Of a DNA stretch of 40,351 nucleotides, positions 1 to 7,380 are shown piece by piece. Below the pieces are notes generated by a model. It was not told where the DNA came from. It saw only the letters and a program-made list of their open reading frames with translations, and did not search any database. Source of the DNA: Gammaproteobacteria bacterium (GTDB lineage Bacteria; Pseudomonadota; Gammaproteobacteria; DRLM01); assembly GCA_011375345.1 (NCBI GenBank), contig DRLM01000136.1, positions 1 to 40,351 of the forward strand, in the 5' to 3' direction. Position numbers and translations under genes: made by a program. How positions within the stretch are numbered: position 1 is the first letter of the stretch; each line of letters starts with the position of its first letter.

Positions 1-640
1 ACACCCAGGCAAAAGCCGCCAGTTTCACCAGCCAGTTGACATAAGTCCACAGCACAGAGCGCCACAACGCCCGCCGGGTCCGGGGCAGGCCCGCCAGCAA
101 TTTGTCCAGCAAGGGGGCAAGCCGGCCTGTCCTTTCGCCCAGCCGGCGGCGCAGCAGCCCGGCAGCGCGGCTGAGCAGCCCGGGCAGGGGGAGCCAGGCC
201 GCCAAGACCGCCAGCCACCCTGCCCCGTCCAGCCAGGCCGCTCCCGCCAGCGCCGCCAGGCCCAGGGCGTGCAGATCCAGCACGCGAAACCAGGCCAGGG
301 CGGGGAGCGAGCGGGCCACGGGCACGGCGAAATAGCGGGACATCAGCCATGGAAAGCTGAACTCGCCGGTGCGCATGGGTAAAAGATTGTTCCACAGATT
401 GTGTTGCAGCATCAGCTTCACGCAGGCGCCGCCGCGGCCGCTCATGTCGGCGGCGAAATAGTCGTAAAAGCGCAGCGCCCGCAGGCCGTAGCTGGCCAGG
501 GTGAGCAGCGCCGCTGCCACCAGGGCCGCCGGCGGCAGCGCGGCCCAGGGCGCCAGCAATGCGCCCCAGCCGAGATAGACTTCAATGAACGCCACGAAGG
601 CGGCAAAAATCAGCACGCCGAGGATGCCGCGCCAGGTCAC
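1..640 (-). CDS. Flippase-like integral membrane protein (LPG-synthase TM / UPF0104 family), 3' end cut by window edge
   Basis: Reading the minus strand from about 640 gives an open frame running off the window. It encodes very hydrophobic segments around a conserved-looking core with LLPMRTGEFSFPWLM and LASYGLRALRFYDYF, which resembles the lysylphosphatidylglycerol-synthase transmembrane / YbhN-type flippase-like family (about 300 residues, several membrane helices). The in-frame stop just upstream is at about 728, and the only plausible initiator near the hydrophobic start is a GTG at 640, without a clear Shine-Dalgarno sequence, so the start is uncertain. An ATG at 729 is in another frame. 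Members of this family move or shield lipid-linked substrates. Which lipid is used here cannot be told, and the hopanoid-associated HpnL relatives are one alternative. It is divergent from fbp. At least 213 residues are visible. Confidence 0.7.
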   Translation of the reverse strand, partial: MTWRGILGVLIFAAFVAFIEVYLGWGALLAPWAALPPAALVAAALLTLASYGLRALRFYDYFAADMSGRGGACVKLMLQHNLWNNLLPMRTGEFSFPWLMSRYFAVPVARSLPALAWFRVLDLHALGLAALAGAAWLDGAGWLAVLAAWLPLPGLLSRAAGLLRRRLGERTGRLAPLLDKLLAGLPRTRRALWRSVLWTYVNWLVKLAAFAWV

Positions 641-769
641 GGCCCGGTGGCGGGCGGTGGGGATGGTATGCGTTGGCCCTGAAATGCTGTGATCCGTCCA
701 GGCTGGCGGCGGCGCGGCGGCCGCTCATGTCAAACCCGTGCGAAGGCGTGAAAACCCGCACGCGGCGGG

Positions 770-775
770 TATAAT
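770..775 (+). promoter_or_regulatory. Candidate -10 element upstream of fbp
   Basis: A perfect TATAAT sits 112 bases before the fbp start codon, inside the 247-base divergent gap. The matching -35 region (about 747-753) is poor, so an activator may be needed or this may be chance. The surrounding GTATAATAC is palindromic and could also read on the minus strand toward the flippase-like gene. Confidence 0.35.
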
Positions 776-887
776 ACCGCGGCGACGCGGGGCCCGGCCA
801 CCTGTCCGCTATTGTCAGATTTTGCCCGCGCCCCTGTGGCCGTCGGGTTCGGCACCGGTTTTTTCATATCAACTCAAGGACTTTGTC

Positions 888-1898
888 ATGAGCCTAGGTA
901 AGACGCTTACCCAATTCATCACCGAAGAACAACAGCGCAACAGCGCCCTGGACGCCGATTTCGTACATTTGCTGCACGATGTGGTGGTGGCCACCAAGGT
1001 CATTTCCAATGCCGTCAACAAAGGCGCCCTGGCGGGTGTGTTGGGCACCGCCGGCAGTGAAAACGTGCAGGGTGAGACCCAAAAGAAACTGGACATCATT
1101 TCCAACGAGATGTTAATTGAAGGCACCCAGGGGGGGGGTTACCTGGCCGCCATGGCCTCGGAGGAGATGGAGGAGTTCTACCCCATTCCGGGCGAATACC
1201 CCAAGGGTGACTATCTGCTGGTGTTTGATCCCCTGGACGGCTCGTCCAATATCGACGTCAACATCTCCGTGGGCACCATCTTTTCCGTTCTCAAGGCCCC
1301 CAACGGTTCCGGCGAGGTGAAAACCGAAGATTTCCTTCAGCCCGGCACGAAACAAATCTGTGCCGGCTATGCCCTTTACGGCCCGGCCACCATGCTGGTG
1401 CTCACCACCGGCAACGGCGTCAACGGCTTCACCCTGGACCGGGATATCGGCGAGTATCTGCTCACCCATCCCAATATGCGTATTCCGGAAGATACCGCCG
1501 AATTCGCCATCAATTGCTCCAACAGCCGCTTTTGGACGCCACCGGTCAGGCGCTATATCGACGAGTGCCTGGCAGGTGCGGAAGGGCCGCGAGGCAAGAA
1601 TTTCAACATGCGCTGGGTGGCTTCCATGGTGGCGGAAGTGCACCGCATCCTGTCCCGCGGCGGGATTTTCATGTACCCCCGCGACAACAAAGATCCCTCC
1701 AAACCCGGCCGTCTGCGCCTGATGTATGAAGCCAACCCCATGTCGTTTATCATCGAGCAGGCCGGCGGCATGAGTTCCACCGGTGAGCAGCGCATCATGG
1801 ACGTGCAGCCGCAAGGGCTGCACGACCGAGTGTCCGTTATTTTGGGTTCCAGGAAAGAAGTCGGGCAAATCGTGTCTTATTACGAAGACATGGCGTGA
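888..1898 (+). CDS. fbp: Class I fructose-1,6-bisphosphatase
   Basis: This 336-residue cytosolic enzyme hydrolyses fructose 1,6-bisphosphate to fructose 6-phosphate in gluconeogenesis, and in the Calvin cycle if the host is autotrophic. The metal-binding signature [10 protein letters not shown] lies at residues 112-121, preceded by the acidic SEEMEEF stretch (91-97) that supplies metal ligands, and the C-terminal part contains [20 protein letters not shown]. The length matches class I enzymes (about 330-340). The frame is open back to 738, but ATG 888 is chosen because it is preceded by AAGGA at 877-881 and gives the family's normal N-terminus. The gene is monocistronic, bounded by a candidate promoter and a strong intrinsic terminator. 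No RuBisCO or phosphoribulokinase gene is in the window, so the pathway assignment stays open. Confidence 0.96.
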   Translation: MSLGKTLTQFITEEQQRNSALDADFVHLLHDVVVATKVISNAVNKGALAGVLGTAGSENVQGETQKKLDIISNEMLIEGTQGGGYLAAMASEEMEEFYPIPGEYPKGDYLLVFDPLDGSSNIDVNISVGTIFSVLKAPNGSGEVKTEDFLQPGTKQICAGYALYGPATMLVLTTGNGVNGFTLDRDIGEYLLTHPNMRIPEDTAEFAINCSNSRFWTPPVRRYIDECLAGAEGPRGKNFNMRWVASMVAEVHRILSRGGIFMYPRDNKDPSKPGRLRLMYEANPMSFIIEQAGGMSSTGEQRIMDVQPQGLHDRVSVILGSRKEVGQIVSYYEDMA

Positions 1899-1933
1899 TT
1901 CCCTGCGCTGTTTCTCCTCCATGCTTCCTTGTG

Positions 1934-1960
1934 ACCGGCCGCTCAGCGGCCGGTTTTTTT
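1934..1960 (+). terminator. Rho-independent terminator after fbp
   Basis: Perfect 9-bp stem ACCGGCCGC / GCGGCCGGT (1934-1942 and 1946-1954) with a TCA loop, followed directly by a run of seven T (1954-1960). It ends 62 bases after the fbp stop codon. Confidence 0.92.
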
Positions 1961-2002
1961 CTCCCGTCCCCACCGGCTCGGTTTCAGTAAAGCTCCCTCT
2001 TT

Positions 2003-2020
2003 TTCAGCCGATAGGCTGAA
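2003..2020. promoter_or_regulatory. Short perfect hairpin upstream of the VWA operon
   Basis: TTCAGCC, a four-base GATA loop and GGCTGAA form a perfect 7-bp inverted repeat 57 bases before the VWA gene. It lacks a following T tract on either strand, so it is not a terminator. It could be an operator or leader structure, or chance. Confidence 0.25.
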
Positions 2021-2076
2021 CAGGCTCGCCGCGGGAGGTTTGCCGGCGTTCAGGTGTTATCAATGCAGGGACGGTC

Positions 2077-3885
2077 ATGGAGTCAGGCCAGCGTGCAGGT
2101 GCTTTGATTGCTGCGCTCAGCGTCATGCTGAGCGTGCCCGCCTGGGTGTGCGCCGAGCCGGTGAACGATGTCCGCATTCTCATCGATGTTTCCGGCAGCA
2201 TGAAATGGAATGATCCGGACAACCTCCGCCGCCCTGCCCTGCGCATGCTCACGGGCCTGTTGCCCATGGGGGCCCGGGCCGGAGTGTGGACCTACGGCCG
2301 CTACGTCAATATGCTCGTGCCCCACGGCGAGGTCACCTCCGCCTGGCAGGACGGTGCCCGCCACGCCGCCGCCCAGATTCATTCCCACGGCCTCTACACC
2401 AATATCGAAGACGCTCTGCGCCGGGCCACCTGGGACTGGAAAAGCGCCGACCCGGGTGCCAGCCGCAGCCTGATCCTGCTCACCGACGGCCTGGTGGACG
2501 TGGCCAAGGATCAGGCCCGAAACGCCGCCTCCCGCCGCCGCATCGTCGAGGAACTGCTGCCGCGGCTGCGGGCGGCCGGTGTCACCGTGTATGCCGTCGC
2601 CCTGTCCGGTGAGGCTGACCACGCCTTGATGCGGCAAATGGCCTCGGTCACTGGCGGCTGGTTCGAACAGGTGAACGAAGCCGGGCAATTGCAGAAAGTC
2701 TTTCTGCGCCTGTTCGAAAAAGCCACGCAGCCGGATACCCTGCCGTTGGAAGAAAACGCGTTTTCGGTGGACGCCAGCGTGCAGGAAATGACGCTGCTGG
2801 TGTTTCGCCGAGCCGGTGCCGTGCCCACGGTGCTGGTGGCGCCAGACGGCCGGCGCATCGAACAGGCCGACGCCCGGCCCCCCCTGCGCTGGTACCACGA
2901 CCAGGGCTATGACCTCATTACCGTGGGCGGGCCTCAGCCAGGGCGGTGGCAGGTGATCGCTGACGTCGATGACGACAACCGCGTCACCGTGGTCACTGAT
3001 CTCAAACTGCGGGGCACCCGCTTGCCCAATGCCCTGCACCTTGGTGACCGCGTGACCGTCAACGCCCAGCTGCTGGAGCAGGGACGGGTGCTGGACGACC
3101 CGCGTTTTTTGGCCCTGACCCATTTCGAGCTGGTGCGCGAACAGGAAGGCCGGGAAGTGGAGCGCTGGCCCCTGGCCGATGACGGCCGGGCGCCGGATGT
3201 TTTCGCCGGGGACGGCACTTACAGCCTGCAGCTTGGTGAAACCTTGCCGGGGGGTGAACAGGAGCTGGTGCTGAGGGTGGAGAGCCCCACCTTCGTCCGG
3301 GTGCAGCGCCAAGCGATCAAGGTGTATGCCCAGGTCGCGGCAGTGAACCTCGATCCCCTGCCGCAGCATCCCGACGGCGTGCGGCTCACCGTGGTGCCCC
3401 ACGGCGGTCTGGTGGATCCGGAAAGCCTGAGCGTGGTGGCACAAGTGGAGACGTCCGGGGCGGCCAGGACATACCCGGTGGAGCGTGTGGGCCTTGCGGA
3501 GTGGCGGGCCGAGTTTACCGGTCTGCATCCCGGCCAGAGCACGCTCACCGTGCAGCTCTCCGGCCGTCGTGCGGATGGCCGGCGCATCAGCGACATCATC
3601 GGGCCCCTGGCCGTGGACGGGGGTGCCGTGGCAGCGGAGGGTCTGGCCGCCTCGCCTGCGGCCCAAGCGCCACCCGCCCAGGAACCCGATCTCCCCCCGG
3701 GGGCAGCACAAGAGGCTGCAGCGGATGAGGCACTCCCGGCCTTTTGGCGCGAGGCTGACTGGTTTGCCGTGGCCTGGCAATCCGCCGTCGCCAATGTGGT
3801 GCTGGGCCTGTTGTTCTTCATCGGCTACCGTCGCTGGAACCAGCCCCTGCCCGTCGTCACTCCTCCCACAAAGGCCTCATCATGA
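2077..3885 (+). CDS. Secreted/membrane-anchored von Willebrand factor A protein (TIGR03503-like)
   Basis: The 602-residue product has an N-terminal signal peptide (about 1-26, ending WVCA), a VWA domain with MIDAS motif DVSGSMK at 37-43 and LILLTDGLVD further on, a long beta-rich region (roughly 230-500), an Ala/Pro/Glu-rich linker, and one C-terminal membrane helix (about 569-583) followed by positive residues. The predicted topology is periplasmic domains with a C-terminal inner-membrane anchor. Blocks such as YTNIEDALRRAT, LPLEEN and YDLITVGGPQPGRW resemble the TIGR03503 family of marine gammaproteobacteria as I recall it. That family has no established function and is reported to share its phylogenetic distribution with GlyGly-CTERM sorting. 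ATG 2077 follows AGGGA at good spacing. It overlaps the next gene by four bases (ATGA), so it heads a coupled operon. Confidence 0.8.
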   Translation: MESGQRAGALIAALSVMLSVPAWVCAEPVNDVRILIDVSGSMKWNDPDNLRRPALRMLTGLLPMGARAGVWTYGRYVNMLVPHGEVTSAWQDGARHAAAQIHSHGLYTNIEDALRRATWDWKSADPGASRSLILLTDGLVDVAKDQARNAASRRRIVEELLPRLRAAGVTVYAVALSGEADHALMRQMASVTGGWFEQVNEAGQLQKVFLRLFEKATQPDTLPLEENAFSVDASVQEMTLLVFRRAGAVPTVLVAPDGRRIEQADARPPLRWYHDQGYDLITVGGPQPGRWQVIADVDDDNRVTVVTDLKLRGTRLPNALHLGDRVTVNAQLLEQGRVLDDPRFLALTHFELVREQEGREVERWPLADDGRAPDVFAGDGTYSLQLGETLPGGEQELVLRVESPTFVRVQRQAIKVYAQVAAVNLDPLPQHPDGVRLTVVPHGGLVDPESLSVVAQVETSGAARTYPVERVGLAEWRAEFTGLHPGQSTLTVQLSGRRADGRRISDIIGPLAVDGGAVAAEGLAASPAAQAPPAQEPDLPPGAAQEAAADEALPAFWREADWFAVAWQSAVANVVLGLLFFIGYRRWNQPLPVVTPPTKASS

Positions 3886-4793
3886 TTGTGACCGCACTTA
3901 TTGTCTTCGCTGAACTGGGCGCGATAGGACTCGTCGTGTTCCTCATTTGGTTGTTTCGCGCCCTGGGCCGGAAAAAGCGCGAGCGCGTTGCGGTGAACGC
4001 GCTGGTGGAAAACATCAATTCCCAGCAGAGCGAGCGGGTGGACCAGTTGGCCACCCTGATCAAGGATGCCGGGCAGGGCGATGACGCGGATGCCATGGAC
4101 AAAGCCAACGATTTGATTTCCCGGCAAAACGAGTTCTACCAGCAAACCATAGACATGTATTTCAGCCGCAACGATCAGCTGCTGGGCAAGTTCGACCAAC
4201 GCCTGGAGAGCGTATTGGAGCAATACCGCGCTGTCGTCGAAGGGGTGCTGGCGGGCGGGGTCAGTTCGGAGCTGAAAGACACTGTGGAGCGCCTCACCAA
4301 GGATATTCAGACTCTCAACAATGAAGTGTCGTCTCTCAGGGCGGAAAATGCAGACCTGCACATGAAGCTCAACGCCGCCGAGCAGGAGCTGGACCAATTG
4401 GGTCATGAATACGTTTCGGCCTTCAAGAAACAGAAAGAGCAGGCCGCCAAGGTCGCCGCTGCGGGCGGGGCGGCGCCAGCGCCGCTTGCCGCCTCCCCTG
4501 CGCCGGTGGCAGCGGCCGCGGTTGAGGAACCTGAGCCCGATCCCTTCGCCGAGGCAGCGGCTGCCCTGAGTGCCGGTCCGGGCGTTTCCGACGGTGCGGC
4601 CGCCGCACCAGAAAAAGAACACACCACCGTGGACCCCTATGCGGACGTGCTGGAACCGGGCGCGCCGCCGGCCGCCGGGGCGGATGTTGATGCCCGGATC
4701 GGCGCCAGTCAGGCGGAGGAGGACGCCGCCCCGTCTTTGGTGGATGAACTCAAGGCGGGTGCCGAAGCACCGTTGCGTCAGGCGCCGGACTGA
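3882..4793 (+). CDS. Membrane-anchored coiled-coil protein, second gene of VWA operon
   Basis: 303 residues. It starts with one strong membrane helix (about 4-26) and a basic stop-transfer patch (LGRKKRERV), then a long charged helical region (about 35-190) with heptad-like spacing, for example LTKDIQTLNNEVSSLRAENA, which predicts a coiled coil. The tail is Ala/Pro/Asp/Glu-rich and probably disordered and cytoplasmic. I do not recognise a catalytic domain. The start codon lies inside the end of the VWA gene (ATGA overlap), and its own stop overlaps the next start (TGATG), indicating translational coupling and probably a complex with the VWA protein in the inner membrane. It could be a scaffold or tether. 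Any more specific function would be a guess. Confidence 0.72.
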   Translation: MIVTALIVFAELGAIGLVVFLIWLFRALGRKKRERVAVNALVENINSQQSERVDQLATLIKDAGQGDDADAMDKANDLISRQNEFYQQTIDMYFSRNDQLLGKFDQRLESVLEQYRAVVEGVLAGGVSSELKDTVERLTKDIQTLNNEVSSLRAENADLHMKLNAAEQELDQLGHEYVSAFKKQKEQAAKVAAAGGAAPAPLAASPAPVAAAAVEEPEPDPFAEAAAALSAGPGVSDGAAAAPEKEHTTVDPYADVLEPGAPPAAGADVDARIGASQAEEDAAPSLVDELKAGAEAPLRQAPD

Positions 4794-5188
4794 TGTCCTC
4801 AGGGCCGGGGGGAGGTCCGGCCGCGATCCCGCCAGAGGGGGTTTATACTCCCACCCTCACCCAAGCCGAGAAGACCGCAGTGCCTGCCGAGCCACCCCGC
4901 GATGACGAGCGACCACTGGCTTCCATGGAAACGGAACGCCGGCTGCGTGAGACCTTCCCCATTGATACCCCACCGGATGAGTTTGCCGCCCGCGACGGCC
5001 TGGGGTGGTTGAACTTCCCATTTGCCCACTACCGCTACCGGGACGAAGAACTGGACCGCTGGATTCAGGCCGTCGGCGGTATTCTGCGCAATCCCAAGCG
5101 CCTGCAGGCCTGCCGCGACCGCTATTTGAATGAGGCGGAAAAGCGGCTCCTCCAGCGCTATTTGAACGAAGATTTCGGCGACGACTGA
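4793..5188 (+). CDS. Small acidic protein of unknown function, third gene of VWA operon
   Basis: 131 residues with no signal peptide or membrane helix. The first half is Pro/Gly/Glu-rich and probably flexible. The second half (about 60-131) is compact-looking, with WLNFPFAHYRYRDEELDRW and a charged helical end (LQACRDRYLNEAEKRLLQRY). I recognise no family. It begins by one-base overlap with the previous stop (TGATG), which supports a real cotranscribed gene and a function tied to the VWA and coiled-coil proteins. Its last 31 bases overlap the 3' end of the convergent matrixin gene. Confidence 0.6.
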   Translation: MSSGPGGGPAAIPPEGVYTPTLTQAEKTAVPAEPPRDDERPLASMETERRLRETFPIDTPPDEFAARDGLGWLNFPFAHYRYRDEELDRWIQAVGGILRNPKRLQACRDRYLNEAEKRLLQRYLNEDFGDD

Positions 5189-6048
5189 ACTCGAACCCGT
5201 CGTCCCAACAGCCAAAGTCCCAGCAGCAAGCCCGCGGCAGCCCCTCCCGTGGCGCCGCCGCCGCTGGCCCCGCCGCTGCTGGTGCTGCTGCCGGTGTTGC
5301 CGTTGGTGTTTGCGTTGTTATTGCCGCTGCCGGCGTATAAAAAGCTCAGGCCGGCAATGTCGTCCGCCTGCAGGCGGTTGATATCACCCACCCGGGAATT
5401 CATGATGGCGGTGACCGTTTGCGGCGGGACGGTCTCGTCCGGGTGCTCCAGGCCGGCCGCATGGCCCATTTCGTGCAAAAACACGCGGCGGAAATCGTGC
5501 GTTTCCCGGCCCAGAAAATCGGTGGTGACCGCCTGGTCCTGTTCGGGCGCCCAGCTTAGCGAGGGCGAGCTGTTCATCACCACGGCCACGTCCACGATGT
5601 GCCAGGGTTCCCCCTCAGTCTGTTCGGAGTAGCGGTGGGTCACCGCCAGGACATCATCGCCGAAGCCGTCCCCGGTGCAGGTGACGAAGGCGCGCCAGAA
5701 TGCCACTTTGACCGGCTCCGGGCGCGGCTGGCCCGCCACTGCAGGCGGCTCACCGCACAAGCTGTCCTCGGGGACCCGGGCATCCCCCGCCTGCCATTGC
5801 AAACGGGTGCCCACGGCATTCCACTCCCCCAGCACCTCGGCCGCCACCCGGTTGAAGCCCGCGCCGCGGCTGTCCAGGTTTAAATTGATGACCACGGCCT
5901 GGTCCGCCCACACCACGGGCTCGCCGCTGCTTTGTTTGTCCAGGGGCTCACCGCCCGGTACCGGGTTTTGCGCCAAGTAGGCGAAGGGCCAGGCCGCGGC
6001 GGGCACCGCCAAGGCCGCGGCGATCAGCATCAGCCTTGCCGCCGTCAT
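5158..6048 (-). CDS. Matrixin-type zinc metalloprotease with GlyGly-CTERM-like sorting tail
   Basis: 296 residues: signal peptide (about 1-19), pro/catalytic region, zinc site HEMGHAAGLEH at 192-202 (HExxHxxGxxH), the expected downstream Met-turn AIMNS with Met216, and FLYAG near the end of the catalytic fold. After an Asn/Thr/Ser linker comes a Gly-rich stretch (257-269), a short hydrophobic helix (about 270-282) and RR at 283-284, the layout of GlyGly-CTERM signals processed by rhombosortase in gammaproteobacteria. The protein is therefore expected to be exported, held in the inner membrane and then released or surface-linked. ATG 6048 overlaps the stop of the upstream gene (ATGA). The tail runs about 12 residues past the RR, longer than usual. 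No rhombosortase gene is visible in the window. Other metzincin subfamilies are possible. Confidence 0.85.
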   Translation of the reverse strand: MTAARLMLIAAALAVPAAAWPFAYLAQNPVPGGEPLDKQSSGEPVVWADQAVVINLNLDSRGAGFNRVAAEVLGEWNAVGTRLQWQAGDARVPEDSLCGEPPAVAGQPRPEPVKVAFWRAFVTCTGDGFGDDVLAVTHRYSEQTEGEPWHIVDVAVVMNSSPSLSWAPEQDQAVTTDFLGRETHDFRRVFLHEMGHAAGLEHPDETVPPQTVTAIMNSRVGDINRLQADDIAGLSFLYAGSGNNNANTNGNTGSSTSSGGASGGGATGGAAAGLLLGLWLLGRRVRVQSSPKSSFK

Positions 6049-6638
6049 GGCTGCCCCCCGCCATGCAAGCGTCCGCGGATACGGGCGGTGAAGGCCTCCA
6101 GGGTCATGGCTTCGCGCTGGGCGGCGCGGCCGGTGGTGGGGGCGGTCACCACGTGCCGGCCGAGGATGGCCACCACCGGCTTGCCCCCGGCGTCCAGCAC
6201 CCGGGCCGGGCCGCCACTTTGACGCAGGATCTGGAACATCCCCTGGTGCACCCCCACGACGGGGAAAAACAGCCGGCCGTTGCCTTTGACGAAGATCAGA
6301 TAGCGTTCGCCGGTCTTGAAACGGGGCAGGCCCGGAATGTCCAGCGCCCGGCCCGCCACCCGGCCGCCGGAGATACGCAGGGTGTAGTGGGTGCTGGGGA
6401 CCTCCCCCTTGATGAATTCCAGGTCGGTGAAGGTGATGTCGGTGTAGATCCACGGCCGCGGCCCGCCGGCGGGATCGGCGTAGCTGTGTTGTTCGCTCGC
6501 CGTGCCCACCAGCACCAGTTCGGCCCGGTCCACCAGCTCGCCGAAATCCCGTTCCACCACCGACAGGGCGGTGGCAGGGCCGGCCCACAGGGGCAGGCCC
6601 AACAGGGCGGCGAGGACGATTCCAGGTAGGTGTTTCAT
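6045..6638 (-). CDS. Secreted protein coupled to the matrixin; possible protease partner
   Basis: 197 residues with a clear signal peptide (about 1-25, MKHLPGIVLAALLGLPLWAG). The mature part has the pattern ELVLVGTASE, then a Thr/Asp beta region, LEFIKGEVPS, RISGGRVAG and FKTGERYLIFV, a small beta-barrel-like arrangement that loosely recalls NTR/TIMP-type OB folds. It has no cysteine, so it is not a classical TIMP. Its stop codon overlaps the matrixin start (ATGA), so the two proteins are probably made in fixed ratio and exported together. A role as inhibitor, chaperone or accessory subunit of the protease is inference from this coupling only. I cannot assign the family firmly. Confidence 0.65.
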   Translation of the reverse strand: MKHLPGIVLAALLGLPLWAGPATALSVVERDFGELVDRAELVLVGTASEQHSYADPAGGPRPWIYTDITFTDLEFIKGEVPSTHYTLRISGGRVAGRALDIPGLPRFKTGERYLIFVKGNGRLFFPVVGVHQGMFQILRQSGGPARVLDAGGKPVVAILGRHVVTAPTTGRAAQREAMTLEAFTARIRGRLHGGGQP

Positions 6639-6677
6639 TGCTTGCTCTTTCGTGGCGTCGCCTGCGGGTGGCGTGTG

Positions 6678-6683
6678 TTAGAT
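6678..6683 (+). promoter_or_regulatory. Candidate extended -10 close to the MarC-family start
   Basis: TTAGAT preceded by TGTG lies only 8 bases before the start codon at 6691, and no Shine-Dalgarno sequence is visible. If used, the transcript would begin at or next to the start codon (leaderless). The -35 region is weak. Confidence 0.25.
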
Positions 6684-6690
6684 TGCTGTC

Positions 6691-7314
6691 ATGGAAGGAT
6701 TGTTCAACACCTTCGTGGTCTTGTTCATCGTGATCGATCCTGTGGGCCTCGCGCCCATTTTCGCCGCCCTCACCGCGGGCATGATGCCGGCGGCCCGGCG
6801 GCGCACCGCGCTGCGTGGCACGGCGCTGGCCACGGTAATCCTGCTGGCGTTTTTGTTCAGCGGCGATGCCTTGTTCCAGGTATTGGGTATCAGCCTGGAG
6901 GCCTTCCGCATCGCCGGGGGCGCTTTGTTGTTTCTGCTGGCCATCGACATGGTGTTCGCGCGCCAGTCCGGTTTGCGTTCCACCACCGAGGGGGAACAAC
7001 GGGAAGCGGCCCACAAGCAGGACCTGTCTGTCTTCCCCCTGGCTTTTCCCCTCATCGCCGGCCCCGGTGCCCTGACCACGGTGCTGCTCATGGCCGCCAA
7101 CGCCGGCGACGCCTGGGCATTTGCCAGCGGCCTGGCCGTGTTGCTGGTGGTATTGGGTCTGGCCCTGGCCTCTTTGCTGGTCGCCGCCCGCCTGCAAGGC
7201 TGGCTGGGGGAGACCGGCGCCAACGTCATCAGCCGCCTGCTGGGCTTGATCCTGGCTGCCCTGGCGGTGCAGTACATGCTCGACGGTCTCAAGGCGGTGT
7301 TTGTTGCAGGCTGA
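6691..7314 (+). CDS. MarC/YchE-family integral membrane protein
   Basis: 207 residues and about six hydrophobic segments. The N-terminal signature LFIVIDPVGLAPIFAAL, the central FPLAFPLIAGPGALTTVLL and the C-terminal RLLGLILAALAVQYMLDGL are typical of the MarC (UPF0056) family of inner-membrane proteins, whose length is usually 200-220. The molecular function of the family is not settled, and the old link to multiple antibiotic resistance was withdrawn for E. coli MarC. It is divergent from the secreted-protein/matrixin operon with a 52-base gap and convergent with the LVIVD gene. The lack of an SD before ATG 6691 is noted, but the family N-terminus fits this start. Confidence 0.9.
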   Translation: MEGLFNTFVVLFIVIDPVGLAPIFAALTAGMMPAARRRTALRGTALATVILLAFLFSGDALFQVLGISLEAFRIAGGALLFLLAIDMVFARQSGLRSTTEGEQREAAHKQDLSVFPLAFPLIAGPGALTTVLLMAANAGDAWAFASGLAVLLVVLGLALASLLVAARLQGWLGETGANVISRLLGLILAALAVQYMLDGLKAVFVAG

Positions 7315-7380
7315 GCGAGCCAACCGCCCAGGGGGGCAGTTGTCACGGCCCCTTTGGTGGTCAATGCCAAACTTCAATTC

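Noticed and set aside
738-887. Extension of fbp upstream of ATG 888
   Set aside because: The open frame back to 738 has atypical composition and no SD; ATG 888 has AAGGA and gives the family N-terminus.
2083-3780. Long minus-strand open frame opposite the VWA gene
   Set aside because: Low-complexity translation rich in Gly/His/Arg, no start signal, and fully explained as the GC-rich antisense of a well-supported gene.
6691-7314. MarC-family protein as the missing rhombosortase
   Set aside because: It lacks the rhomboid Ser/His catalytic pattern and fits MarC throughout.
5158-7377. A single 739-residue minus-strand gene spanning the matrixin and beyond
   Set aside because: Only the part from 6048 reads as protein; upstream the frame is an antisense or out-of-frame shadow of the secreted partner and the MarC gene.
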